Origin: Brassica napus
Taxonomy: Eukaryota; Streptophyta; Magnoliopsida; Brassicales; Brassicaceae
Direction of reading: 5' to 3'
Assembly: GCF_020379485.1 (NCBI RefSeq)
Contig: NC_063435.1
Coordinates: forward strand, 1,612,001-1,676,000
Length of the DNA stretch: 64,000 nucleotides
A program made the position numbers and the translations under genes. Within the stretch, counting starts at the first letter, position 1; each line of letters starts with the position of its first letter. Under the pieces are notes generated by a model. It made no database searches. It was not told where the DNA came from and saw only the letters and a program-made list of their open reading frames with translations. Positions 1-14,020 of this stretch are shown one piece after another.

Positions 1-268
1 AGAGATGAGGACCTGAGAGTCCGAGTAAATGTGGAGACAGGGAAGGCAAAGGTCTTTGGCCTGGTTGATTGCATCTCGCATAGCTAGTGCTTCTGCTATA
101 AGCGCTGAGCCTACAAATCTTCTGTTGGACGTACCGCGACACAGAACTGCGCCCTCTTCATTCTTGATAATCCAGCCCATTCCCGTAGAGAGGTAACCTA
201 AGATCATTGAAACATAGAGAGGAACAGTTGCTGAAAAAACATTGTAGACATCAAGCCAAGAGACCATA
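1..268 (-). pseudogene. PIN8: PIN8-like auxin carrier exon 1 fused in frame to a LINE RNase H fragment (partial, runs off the left edge)
   Basis: Reading the minus strand from ATG at 268, the first 27 or so codons give a PIN-family N-terminus (MVSWLDVYN, then SATVPLYVSMILGYLS). This is the first cytosolic stub and first membrane helix of an auxin efflux carrier, and it is closest to what I know of PIN8, the neighbour of the pectate lyase locus in Arabidopsis. At about position 190 the PIN sequence stops. Instead of the expected continuation, the frame runs without a stop into GMGWIIKNEEGAVLCRG, ALIAEALAMRDAI and HIYSDSQVLI, the hallmarks of the RNase H domain of plant non-LTR retrotransposons (conserved E and D residues present). 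The ORF is still open at base 1. I infer a retroelement insertion that truncates the carrier. A short chimeric protein is possible but unproven. Confidence 0.75.
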
Positions 269-2172
269 TTTTTTTTTCTAATCAATTAAACAATTGTTTT
301 TATTGTCTGAAATTGTTTAATTTCATGCAATAAAAACAATCAATGAAAGATCTAAAGAAAATCGAAGACACAGTTTCCTTTCAAATTAGTGGAAATAAAC
401 TGTTTCATCTTATGGCATATATACGGGTAAAGTCGATGGATGGCTTTTCTTTCTTTTGTTGAAATGTACAACTCTTGAAATTCAAGGTGTTCGATTCCAC
501 AATGGATTTTCGTCTTTAACCTCTGAATTTAAATTTATTTTGCTTATTTATTAGTCAGATTTTGTTTACCATTTAACTAGAGCGTTTGAAGAGTTGAGTT
601 TGCCGAAAATTATCATGTGTACAATAATACACTACTGCAATAATCATTTTCTTTTAAGTTTCTTAGCATTTTTTTTTTGGGTCAAAGTTTCTTAGCATTT
701 TCTTCTCATCATATTTATGTAAGAAAAGGAGAAACAAAAACAAAAGATAAAGAAAAGAAGGCTGTTTAATTTATCTTTTGCATGAACAAAGAAGAGCTAC
801 ATATACTCTCCAACAGAACTTTCCATAGCCTTTGATTTTTTTTTCTTATCTTAAGATATACATAAATTAAAAACAACAAAGAAACTGCCCTTTTTATGCA
901 TAATGTACCCTATTTGTACATTTCACGGCCATTTCTAGTCAAAAAGACATACAATACAGTGTATACACATAAGGAGTGTATAAATAATAATTATCCGGGT
1001 ATTCTTTCAACAAAGATTATATGCATATGATATGAAACCAAAAACCAAAGGAATAAAGAAGTGATTGGGAGGGAAATCATCAAGCATAATATATGTTTGT
1101 TTCTAAATTTGGTTTGAGGATTGAGAAATAAGCGTTCACGCATAGAAAATTCGGTCATATTTTTTTGCTAAGGATAGAAAACTGACTCTTTCTTAGTTTG
1201 CTTCTTACAAGAAGGAAACAAAGGCTTACCCTTTAAGATTGAACCGAGTAACTTTGGAACATTTGAAAGCTATAGTTTCTGTGAAAACGAATCTAAGTCT
1301 TAAGAAGTTCTTTTCTTCTAATGTTATCAAAATTGTTTTATTAAGAAAATATGTTAGCAACATGATTAAGAACTCCAAATTAAATTAAATTAAAATTAAA
1401 TTCGTAGCAAAAAACTCCAAATTAAATTAAATCTATTATCATTTTATGCAAATCTAACAATTATAAATAAATGTTTATATGCTATCTGAAGCTTTCTTAT
1501 TACTTTTCTGTACCAATCAAGAGTATATGTGTATGCGTATATTACCAACTTTAAATCAATATAATTCCATAAAAATAGACTATATAATAGTCTAGGTTGT
1601 TTTTTTTGGCTTAAGTGAACTTTGTAAAGAGGGTGAATAGAAAGTAATAGATATAAAATCAATGACCTTCATGAACAAAGAAATTAAAGTCTATAAATTT
1701 TTTTAAATTTAAGTAATCGATGAAAATAAATATATCAAAAATATGTTATCACTCAAACTTCTTCATACCTATTTTTATCCTATATAAAACTAAAGAACGA
1801 GAATAATTTAGAGCTAAAATAATAATTTTAAAAACAAAAAAAAAACATAGAAAGTGTCCACAAATAAACAATGACGGCCCTCCATCCTTAGCGGTAACTT
1901 CCTAAATTGAACATTACTTCTTAACCAAGTTTATTTAAACACCAATCGTTCACGTTTCTTTAAATGCGCAGTACGAATCATCATCATCTAAAAAGGCTTT
2001 AGGCTTCCAAAGAAAATAAAGAAACAAATAGAAAAACAACCTAAAGCTATGTTGAAAGCTTGGTAATTCTCCATTTAAATTTTAACCCCTTAAGATAACA
2101 AGGGGAAAAGATTTATATTTAATATACAAGCTGTTATTAGAGAGAAAATAGACCAAACAAACATTTACAAAG
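269..2172. other. Intergenic, divergent promoter region
   Basis: This is AT-rich DNA between the oppositely oriented PIN8 fragment and the pectate lyase. There is no convincing coding sequence; the one minus-strand frame at 1444-1662 has no recognisable features. AAATTAAATTAAAT-type simple repeats lie at about 1377-1435. Confidence 0.6.
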
Positions 2173-4000
2173 ATGGAGATGACTAGGCTGTTAAAGTTGA
2201 TGTTTACGTTTTATATCGCCGGTCTGATTCCGACCATACGAGCAAACCTTTCTGAGTTGGACGAATATTGGTCGAAACGAGCTGGCGAAGCCCGAGAATT
2301 CACCCTTCAAGCTTATCATTCTAATCCTTACGAAGTCGTCGATCATTTTCACGAACGTCACTACGAGTAAGTCAAGTTTACATCTATAAGCTTGAACCAT
2401 AAAAACATAATTAACTAATGTTTGATTCTTGTTATGGTTTGGGTGTATAGCAACTCTACTGATGTAAAGGAGACCGAGGAAGATAGCGACGACGAGAAGC
2501 CTGAAGAGGTGGAAGATGATGTCATTGAAATGGTAGGAAACGAGATGAACAGCACGAGGCGAATCTTAAGAGGTAAACCTAAAGGTAAAGGTAAAGGCAA
2601 ACGAAAAGGAAAATGGAGTAAGCTCAAGGGACCGTGTACCGCAAGTAACCCGATAGATAAATGTTGGCGTTGCCGTTCGAATTGGGCTAAGCGTCGCAAG
2701 AATCTTGTCAAATGTGTCCGCGGGTTCGGACACAGCACAATAGGTGGAAAGCGCGGACGCATCTACGTGGTTACAAGCAACCTAGACGAAGACATGGTGA
2801 ACCCTAAGCCCGGGACGTTGCGCCACGCCGTGATTCAGAAGGAACCTCTTTGGATAATTTTCAAGAACGATATGCATATTCGTTTAAGCCAAGAGCTTAT
2901 GATTTGTAGCTTCAAGACGATCGATGCGCGAGGGACTGATGTCCATATCGCGCATGGCGCAGGGATCACGATTCAGTTTGTGAGACATGTCATTATCCAT
3001 GGATTGCGTATTCACCACATTTGCCAGAGTAATGGTGGTATGATCCGAGACTCAACAGACCATTTCGGAATGAGAACTAAAGCCGATGGAGACGGTATAT
3101 CTATATACGGTTCTTCTATGATATGGCTTGACCATATTTCGATGTCAAAATGTCAAGATGGACTCATTGATGCCATTGTTGGATCTACTGCCATTACAAT
3201 CTCTAACTCTCACTTCACTCACCACAATGACGTGAGCATTCATATCTATATAACCTAGTTATTAAGTTAGATGGACTCTAAACTTTAAATTAGTTAGTGA
3301 TGAATTGGTCCATTACACTTATTTATTATTTAATCTTTTTTTTTTCAATTTTTGATGTGGAACATTTATCTCTAATACTAGTACGGGTATATACTAGACA
3401 ACATCCATCAGTTGATTTATATTCTAAGTTATTTGGGGGATGTCTGTTTGTGTAGGTGATGTTGCTTGGTGCGCAAAACGACAATCAGGGGGACAAGAAG
3501 ATGCAAGTCACAGTGGCTTATAACCATTTTGGTAAAGGACTTGTGCAGAGGATGCCAAGGATCAGGTGGGGGTTTGTTCATGTTGTGAACAATGACTACA
3601 CTCATTGGGAGCTTTACGCTATAGGAGGTAGTCAAGCTCCGACGATACTCAGCCATGGAAACCGATTCATCGCTCCTCCACACAAACCTCATTACCGAGA
3701 GGTAACTTAAAAAAAAATATAAAAGAGCAAAACAATGGTAACATTGAAACTCATAAAAAAAATTATTACATGTAGGTGACTAAGAGAGATTATGCTTCGG
3801 AACATGAATGGAAACACTGGAACTGGAGATCTGACAAAGACATGTTCATGAATGGAGCTTATTTCAGACAATCTGGGAACCCTCATTTTAAATGTCATCA
3901 CACGAGAAAACAAATGATTAAACCGAAACATGGAATAGCGGTTTCTATGCTGACCAAATACGCCGGAGCACTTGATTGCAGAGTCGGAAAACGCTGTTAG
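2173..4000 (+). CDS. Pectate lyase (polysaccharide lyase family 1, pollen-type with N-terminal extension)
   Basis: Four exons join in frame: 2173-2366, 2451-3231, 3456-3701 and 3776-4000, giving 481 residues. All introns have GT-AG borders. The N-terminus has a hydrophobic signal peptide (about residues 5-25), then a Pec_lyase_N-type segment ([20 protein letters not shown]), an acidic tract (72-91), a Gly/Lys-rich basic tract (105-119) and the catalytic beta-helix domain from about residue 125. Calcium-site sequence [12 protein letters not shown] (about 274-285), WLDH (290-293) and the catalytic RMPRIR motif (R357, P359, R362) are present. The family cleaves de-esterified homogalacturonan by beta-elimination in the wall. 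By position and sequence this matches Arabidopsis At5g15110, which I recall as pollen-expressed. No frameshift or missing catalytic residue is seen. Confidence 0.93.
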
Positions 4001-7000
4001 AACATTCCTTTTTTGTAATTACGATGTAAAGACAATTTTTTCAACATTTTGATTTTTTGCTTCTAACTAGTTCAGAAAAAAAAAAGAATTAGGAGGGCGA
4101 AAATGACACACGCTTTAATTTGTAAAGGTTATTTTTTGTTATGAAGAATTTAAAAAGAGTGAACTAAATAGCTGATTCCTGTACTACGTGTTGCGTATTG
4201 TGTGGTGACTCCTCTTTTTGTACATTCGCACATTCTTTTTGAGCGAAATTGTGATGAATATTTGTTATACCGACTTTTGTTGGTGAAATGTGACAAGTAT
4301 TTACAAAATATCATAAGCCATGTTTGATACTTTGATGTCTGATGAATCAGCAATTTCGTGGGTGAAGTATATTACAAAAGTTGAATATCCGGTTTAGAGT
4401 AACCGGATTTAAACCTAAAAAATCTAGCAAGCAAGTAGCAACTATATAATGCTCCAAGTAAGCTTACTTTCATCCCAAGAAAACTTCTAACCTACTTTTT
4501 TTGTTATTGTTTTGGATTTAGTTTTAATTTTGTTATTATTATCTAGCAATCAGGCTCTAGCTAGCTACTTAGAGATTCATTAGATATTTTATTCTAACGT
4601 GTACTGGTTCATCTCCCCTAAAAACTATTATAGATGTCTCAGGTCATCCTACTTGTGTCAATAATTAGGAAATAAGACTATGTCCCACTGGCGTGGAATA
4701 TATATGAAATAGCTGAATGTATATTAATTCTATAAACCAGAGGATCTTAACGTAGTTGGAGCGATATATGGAGGCCCAAAGGTTGAGGACTGAGTGCTTT
4801 TTGTCCACTTCACTTTACAGATTTTGAATCTGTTTTCTTAAAAGGTTTAAATTCTTTTTGTACATAAAAAGGAAATGCAAACAGAAAATTAAAAACTTTA
4901 CTGCTTTAACTTATTCGCACTCTTTTCAAGTTTTAACTAATAGTAGTAATTTAACGATCGTTATATTGAGTTTTTCGCTTTGGAATGTATGATCTAGTAA
5001 GGACAAGTACTTACTTCGACATATTCCACAAGATGCTCTAGCAACTTTGAAATTTATAAATTAGTTGTTTATTCAACAGTTAAATAACCTTATAGTCGGT
5101 ATAAACATTGAATTTCAACCGGTCGATATGCTCAAATATCCACAAAGAAGAATAAGTTGTGGTAATCCCATGTACTCCTTCAACTTAATCAATATTTTTT
5201 TAACGCAGAATAGTTATATTATTACAAAGAAATATTAAAGACAATTTTACAGTCGACAATTCTAACTGCTGTATGAAAATTCACGTCTGACTGCATCACG
5301 TAAGCCGCCATATAGGATCCATGCTTGACGGTACTCCTTACGGTATGCTGCAGATCTCTTGTAAATCTTTTTTCCTTTAATTCGTATAATTTCTGTCTTT
5401 TTCAGAAATTGAAACATATACATCTTGGTATATAAACATTAATAAACCCTTGGTCAAACTACTGGATCAAGAGGTTTTCACAGATTAATCAATATTTTGT
5501 GCGAGGAAAAGGATTACGATCAAATTTGAATTCTAAAATATCTTGGATAATGCATAGAGATGGGAGCCTAAACACATCAATAATAATAAACTAATCATTC
5601 ATTCAATGACCAATCTCAAACCATTGACCTAACTTTCAATAGAGAATCTCCAAGTTGTCTCCAACCTTATCAATCTTTCTTTAATTGTTTAATGTCAATG
5701 TCTAAATCCAAGCCATTGACCTCATGTCAGTAGAAAAATCTATCCGCAAGTTTATGACCTAGATATTATTTGTTATAGTTGTATTTTCTGTTAATGGCCA
5801 TCTCAAATATACGAACTCTTAGTTAGTATATAAAACATTTTATATCAACAAAAAATATTCTTAAGCTGAATGTATATATAGCATTTTCTGAAGATTAGGA
5901 TTTATCCCATGAGTTCTTTTAGAACAGGAAATATGATGGTATTCTAATTATTATTATTATTATTTTATATACATTATTATTTAAATTATTTCATGATTAT
6001 ATTTTTTGTGACCAAAACCCATTCTCATGTTTGGAATCACAACATACAATATACGATATCACTTTTAAGTAATCAATTATATGACCTTTAAATTTTGTTT
6101 TTGGTGTTTTTAATCAAACTAATAACACAATCATTATTATGTAAACCCTTTCTCAAAATCAAAAACACAACCAGTATTACTTTTATTAATTCAGATATTT
6201 TAATTACTTTTGGCAGTGAAATATACAAACACCAGTAATAAATGAAACTCTATACAATAGATATCATTTAGATTACATCAAAGTAATAAAATCAAGAAGG
6301 ATGGTTCAAGTTATATTTGGTTTTGTGAATTCTTTTGGGATACATATTAATTATTATTTACTAGTTTTGAGAGTTTCTACGATTGTTAAAAAATACTCGT
6401 GTCAAGACTTTGATTTCTTTGCGCAGAGACATGTTAGTTGACACTTTATTTATTGGGAAATTGCACCTAGTGACTAAGAAAAAAAACAAAATTAACTAAA
6501 CAACCAAAAACACACTTTCTCTCCTCTTTTATCTTCCTATCTCTCTCTCCAGAAAACTAATTTTGTTTATTTTCTTGGTTATTTCACAAATAATCCCTTA
6601 TTTATTCATCTTCTGAAAAAATAAATAAAAAACTTTCTTCTTTCCTCGCTAATTTATTGAACTGTTGTATTTATAAGTTATCTAACAGTGTGACCATGTG
6701 AACATAACTAATTACACTGTAACTAAAATAAATAATCTTATCGCAAATTAGAAGATTAGTACAGTTGACCAAAGACTTTATCGTCTAAATAAGACCAAAA
6801 GGCTGATAATCTTCCTTTGTCTTATTATGGATGATTAAGCCATCAACGGGTTTCCACATTAAAATATTTAAATTTATCACCAGTCTTTCATATGAAATCG
6901 AAAAATTATTAGTTATCACAAATGACGAAATCTTACACAAAAATTTGAAAAGTAAAGGGTTGCTCCCACGGTAATCGAAAATGGCATCAAGAAAATAACA

Positions 7001-8685
7001 AAATTATTTGAAAAATATAAGCTTTTAAATTTCCATTTAATTACTAGCTAATTAGTTTTATTTAACTAATGGAGTTAATTAATGTGAGACGTGCTAATTT
7101 GATATCTCATTCTCAGTGCTTACTGAATTAAACAATAACCACATTGCGACCACGATTGTATAACTAAACAAATGTAGTAGTTAACATGAAAGTCTTTTGT
7201 CTATATTAAAAACAAATGAATGATGTAGGTTGAGTTTATCAAAATGTTTACTAAGTTTTTTTGGTAATATTAAAAGCTGGGCGCTCAGATCCCCAACAGA
7301 AAAAAAGTTGGAAACTTTTAGCGAGACCAAATTAATTATTCAAGATTCAACTTGGCATCACGAAATAAAATTATTTAATATTGTGCGATCAAATTAAATA
7401 AATAAAATTTTCTTATAGTTATGTAAGGCATTATATTATTGATTTGAAAGAACTAATAAATTGTTTTGTTTTCATAAATTGTTTGGTTTGAAGAATTGGA
7501 GACAGAAATGACAATTTGCTGGCTGGCTAGTTAAATAAGGTGCGGATGAGGATCTGATATTTTGAAAGTCGTAAATATATTTACTTAAAAAATTGATATA
7601 TTTTTTTTGTAAAATTTTGGAACATATATCTTATAACTTATAGGAATTTTTGTACACTAAAACTTAATGTTTCACTAAGTTATGCTTGGATCCGACTATC
7701 TAGCTAATTAATATAAATGATATATATATATATATATCTTATGTTTTATCTTTATAATTTTACCGATAATTGTATACCAGGAGAGTTCATACATCATAAA
7801 TATTAAAAATTAATTATTTTCATTTATATTAAAAGAGTGTATTAATGCATGTGGTTGTTTGAACGCCATGCAGCGTTAATTACGTCACTGATGAAATTGA
7901 CAACTTTGTGAGATAGTTGACATTCGTATATATATGTCTGTTATAATAACGTTGGAAACAAAAACTATCATTTTTCGTTTATTAACAAATCCATTTTTTG
8001 ACAAAATCATCTAATTACCGTGTGTGACCTGCGTATTGACCGGTATGGGCACCCTTTGGCCGACCATATGACCAAGGTTTACATAATTATGCAACAGTAC
8101 GTACAATCAACTGCCTAATATTTGTTCCGTTCTATTCATGTTACATGATTTGACACTGAGATTTGTTTCTTTAATTATTGATATAAACCTTGTTTCTTGT
8201 AGGTTTTTTCTATTATTATTTTGTTACGGCTGAAGTTCATAGTTTTTTTAGGTCAGAAATGATAATTGGTTGTTTAATCTTTTCATGTAGCTGTTGAAAC
8301 TCGAACCTGACACTTTTACAGCAGAAGGTTTTTTTTTTCTATTGTTGACGTCTTGATTTTAGCTAAGATTGTTAATCTTATACGGAATCGAAATTTGAAC
8401 AGCAGTTACTTTGTCGGTCTAGGTCAATGATTATCTTTTCCAAATGTGAAAATTTCACCAATTTTTGTTTAATTATTCAAAATAAATTTATATTTTAGAC
8501 TCATTTGAAATGGGCTATTCAATAGCTACATTTGTTTTGGGAAGATTAATCGGATTGAAAAACCTGGATTTTTCCCGGGTTATAGAAAAACTTGCAATTT
8601 GTAAAAAAATACAGAATAAAATGTTCGAAACGCCAAGTGAGAGAAAACTACAAAATGAAATGCTTTTTACCAAAAGAAAACAATG
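4001..8685. other. Long gene-poor AT-rich intergenic region
   Basis: No recognisable gene is visible on either strand. An ATT microsatellite lies at about 5945-5975 and a TA run at about 7722-7738. In Arabidopsis the cysteine oxidase gene PCO1 sits between the pectate lyase and WRKY72; no trace of its large exons is visible here. Confidence 0.55.
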
Positions 8686-8702
8686 CAATGCTTTTTTTTT
8701 TT

Positions 8703-9808
8703 GCTACGAACGTTAATATCATATAAATGAATAAAGGATCCTACAAGAGTTTGAAAGTCCTACGATAATGTTTTCCAGGCAAAAAAATAAAACAAGGAAA
8801 CATTACAAAAGAATTCTCCTAAGAGAATTTGATTACATCAGCCATTTTGCCAAGAGTGGCCTGAAGTTCTTCTTTGATCTTCTTCCTAAGAGGATGTTGC
8901 GGATGTCTCTGTCGATCAGCCTGAAGACGGTACTCGCTGGGATGAGGATCTGATTGTGTAGCTGGTTGTTCCGTTGCCTCCAAATGTTGTAGATCGTAGA
9001 GTGAGTGGCAACCTTCCTCAAGAGAGAAGGAGCTGATGTGGTGTCGCTTCTTATCCAAGAAAGGAGCTCAGCCCATTCAGTGAAGGCTGTGTGAATTTGT
9101 TTCAGTCTGGCCATCACGCATCTCCACAGTTCTGCCGCATAACCGCAGTATAGCAGTATATGATCCCTTGTTTCCTCCCCAAACAGACAGACTGGACACG
9201 AAGTCTGCTGTGTTACACCCCAGCTAGCAAGTCTTGTTCGTGTTGGCAATCTATCCAGCTGTGCAGTCCATAGGTTGAAAGCTTGCTTTGGCACGCAACC
9301 CTTAAACCAAACCGTAGATGACCAATCTTTCTTAGTGGCTCTCGGTCTGATGATATCCCAAGTCCTTGCAGAATTGAACTCTCTTGACTCGATCCCATTT
9401 GCTACCCAAACATACTCATCCTCTATAGTGCTCAGACTAGGTAAATCAATCACAGTAAGATGAGTATGTAGTGTTACCTCTGCGTCAGATCTTGGGGAGC
9501 GAAGGTTCCAGCCTACGGTCGAGCAGACTTCCGATACAGAGGCGTTAGGTGGAACTCTGAGATGGTGTGGGCCGCTTTCACCGATGAGTTTGATAATAGG
9601 ACCTGTAGACAGCCATGAATCATACCAGAAGCTTGATGCTGCGCCATTTCCCAAGTTGCACCGTATGAAGAGTTCAGCTAGGGGACACAACTTTAAGATA
9701 GATTTCCAGGTCCAAGAGTCAGTCTCCACTGGAGAGAGAGCCCAAAAGCTTGAGGTTCTTAGGTGGTGATGTGTGTGCCACTGCTTTTTTTTAGTTCAGC
9801 TAGGGGAC
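8703..9808 (-). mobile_element. 5'-truncated LINE (non-LTR retrotransposon) with putative target-site duplication
   Basis: The element reads on the minus strand. Its borders carry GCAATGC followed by a T run on both sides: 8685/8686-8702 on the left and 9809-9823 on the right. This fits a target-site duplication of about 15 bp with the poly(A) end at the left. The interior encodes the C-terminal part of a LINE reverse transcriptase, and the 5' part of the element is missing. A 16-bp piece, AGTTCAGCTAGGGGAC, occurs inside the element (9671-9686) and again exactly at its 5' junction (9793-9808), which suggests template jumping or a small rearrangement during insertion. Confidence 0.7.
8833..9765 (-). 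pseudogene. LINE reverse transcriptase C-terminal fragment with zinc-binding (zf-RVT) domain
   Basis: An open frame of about 300 codons encodes the region downstream of the polymerase domain. WKSILKLCPLAELFIRCNLGNG is the usual lead-in, followed by SFWYDSWLSTGPI, then the zf-RVT segment WFKGCVPKQAFNLWTAQLDR, RLASWGV, CPVC, and ETRDHILLYC with C/H ligands, and a tail ending in WRQRNNQLHN and KKNFRPLLAKWLM. The frame extends a little upstream of 9729 without a conventional ATG. No polymerase (YADD) domain is present, so this is a dead 3' fragment and not an active element. Confidence 0.85.
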
Positions 9809-9829
9809 GCAATGCTTTTTTTTGCCTCT

Positions 9830-10711
9830 AGAACGTGAGAACATAAAAGCTGAAGAACTATATGTTACTATGTAACAAAGTCGATTCACCACCAGAAATA
9901 TGATTTATGTACGCACACTATGGTGGTACGTCTATGAATGTATAACACCTTGTACATATTTGTATTATATTGTTGTAGGGGGAGGGGTAATAATATACAC
10001 ACTAATTAAACAAATAATATACGATTTAAATAGTTGACGAATGCTCATGTGATGTGAGGCGAAGAGACAGAAGAAGTCTTCTTCCATGAAGCTTCAAGGA
10101 CATGATCCCCCTTCGAGCGTTCACATTACACAATTTCTATTTGACGCAGTACACTTATATATAAATTTAATTTATTTCATTTGGGAATTTTAATAATACT
10201 CTAACTAAATAAGCACGATGTATGTAGACTTTTATCTACACTTATTGGTTCAATTATTAAAAAGGAAGTTATAATGTGAAATTAACAAAATTTTCATTTT
10301 GAAGTTATTCATTGTTTATTAATCTTACACTTGCAACGCAAGAAAATGCATTATAAATCATATGGCACTCATTTATTTGTATTCATGTTTTTATTTTTGC
10401 AATGTTAAAACATACAAAACAAAGAAATTTATCACAAAAGTCTACTAAATTTTAAATTCTGGTTTCATTGTTCTAGTTGTAATATTTTTTTATCGTCCCT
10501 ATTAAAACGGAGAAGTGGTATTATTATCAATATCAAATTAAGTCAGGAAATAATTTACTTCTGTTTAGCTAGTTAGTTTAAGATAAATAACACAGATATG
10601 ATTGGAGGAGAGAGTCCAAGGAATTCAATAAAAATTCAATTAAAAATTGATCATGTTGAAGAGTTGACGCTTTGGATCCCCTCAAAGAAACTGCACAAAG
10701 CCACAAATGGC
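9830..10711. other. Intergenic, upstream of WRKY72
   Basis: This stretch has no gene that I recognise. The minus-strand frame at 10578-10850 overlaps the WRKY72 promoter and first exon and shows no family features. Confidence 0.5.
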
Positions 10712-10719
10712 TATAAATA
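10712..10719 (+). promoter_or_regulatory. TATA box of WRKY72
   Basis: TATAAATA lies about 105 bases upstream of the WRKY72 start codon, in the context GGCTATAAATAAAGGG. Position and match fit a plant core promoter. Confidence 0.6.
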
Positions 10720-10824
10720 AAGGGTTTGATTAAGTATGTGAAGAAAAAAGCAGACACCAAAAGAAAAACAAATTTCAAAGAAGAATAAGAAGGAGAAGAC
10801 AAAGATCTTCTTATAAATCTAAAA

Positions 10825-13003
<2,179 letters not shown>

Positions 13004-13539
13004 TATTTGTATAAGAACGACCTCGGACCTCGTTTAATTTTTGGGGTGATTTTTTTTTTTTCAGTTAGGTGTTAGTTGTTACAGTATTGTATCAGAAGAT
13101 GATAATTAAATGAACAATTGATGTTTACATGTGTTAAAAAAAATTAATGGATAGATCAACTCAACCTTAATGTGTACAATTAATGGGGTGCATATCTTCT
13201 AACTTTTGATTTAAATTTTTTTGGACAGATCTGCTAGGTCAACTCAACCTTAGTGGGCCTGAAATGCGCCTTGGTGAGAATTCTTTGACATGTAACCAAA
13301 ACGTGAAATAAGTATGTGATGCACGTAAAAAGGGTGTGATTGAAAACGAAAACTTTGAAAACACGATCCAGTTTTATCTCCTAACTTCTCTACAAATCAC
13401 AAATTCGTCAGAGTTTCCTATTTTCGTCTTGTTTTATCAAAACCAGTAAACCTATAAATTCTCACCAGATATTCCATCTTCACTCATATTCCATCTTAAC
13501 TCATATTACTTATAATTTACTTCTTGTTTTTTCTTCAGC
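13004..13539. other. Short intergenic region between WRKY72 and the orphan gene
   Basis: The 3' flank of WRKY72 holds an imperfect repeat of TCAACTCAACCTTA (about 13157 and 13229). The promoter of the downstream gene carries TATAAAT at 13453-13459, about 80 bases before its ATG, and a nearby duplicated ATATTCCATCTT motif (13470 and 13488). Confidence 0.5.
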
Positions 13540-13866
13540 ATGGCGAGAGTTTCTGTTTTGTTATGTTTGGTTTTATTGGTTACATTAGGAGTCGTGGTGA
13601 GTTTCTCATTTGCACTTAACACGGAAACGACATTGCAACATCAGGAGAGCAGTAAGACAGCAACTACACTTGATCATAAGAGTACACATAACGTGCAAGC
13701 AGGACAACAGGTCACTGGTGATCAACATGGCATTAAGAAGAAGGGTGAAGATACCGATAGTGAAACTGATACAGATGATGATCATACCGATGATGATACT
13801 GATGATGATACGGATGATGATACAGATGATGATAAGAAAAAGAAGAAGACAGTAAAAACTCTATAG
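13540..13866 (+). CDS. Small secreted protein with Thr-Asp-Asp-Asp repeats (orphan candidate)
   Basis: This single-exon frame encodes 108 residues. Residues 1-26 form a strong signal peptide (MARVSVLLCLVLLVTLGVVV, cleavage probably after FSFA). The mature part is hydrophilic and cysteine-free. Near the C-terminus TDTDDD is followed by a histidine and then four perfect TDDD units, encoded by a 12-base tandem repeat (about 13770-13833) that ends in KKKKK. A TATA box (13453-13459) and an AATAAA signal (13870-13875) flank it at sensible distances, so I regard it as a real gene. I recognise no family. An acidic, possibly cation-binding, secreted peptide is the most I would infer. In Arabidopsis an aldose 1-epimerase gene occupies this interval. 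Confidence 0.6.
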   Translation: MARVSVLLCLVLLVTLGVVVSFSFALNTETTLQHQESSKTATTLDHKSTHNVQAGQQVTGDQHGIKKKGEDTDSETDTDDDHTDDDTDDDTDDDTDDDKKKKKTVKTL

Positions 13867-14020
13867 ATTAATAAAATTGGCACAATAATAATTTATTAAA
13901 TGAATTTCATTTTTATATATATATTTTCAAAATATCTTTATTTAGAGAAATAACAGGAATGTATCATTTCCCGATATTTTTTTTAGACTATCTGATATAT
14001 TTATATATATTGACATCATA

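Noticed and set aside
8510..8716. Plus-strand frame of 68 codons
   Set aside because: It has low complexity, no domain, and runs into the LINE target-site T run.
9213..9463. Other frames over the LINE fragment
   Set aside because: Shadows of the zf-RVT reading frame.
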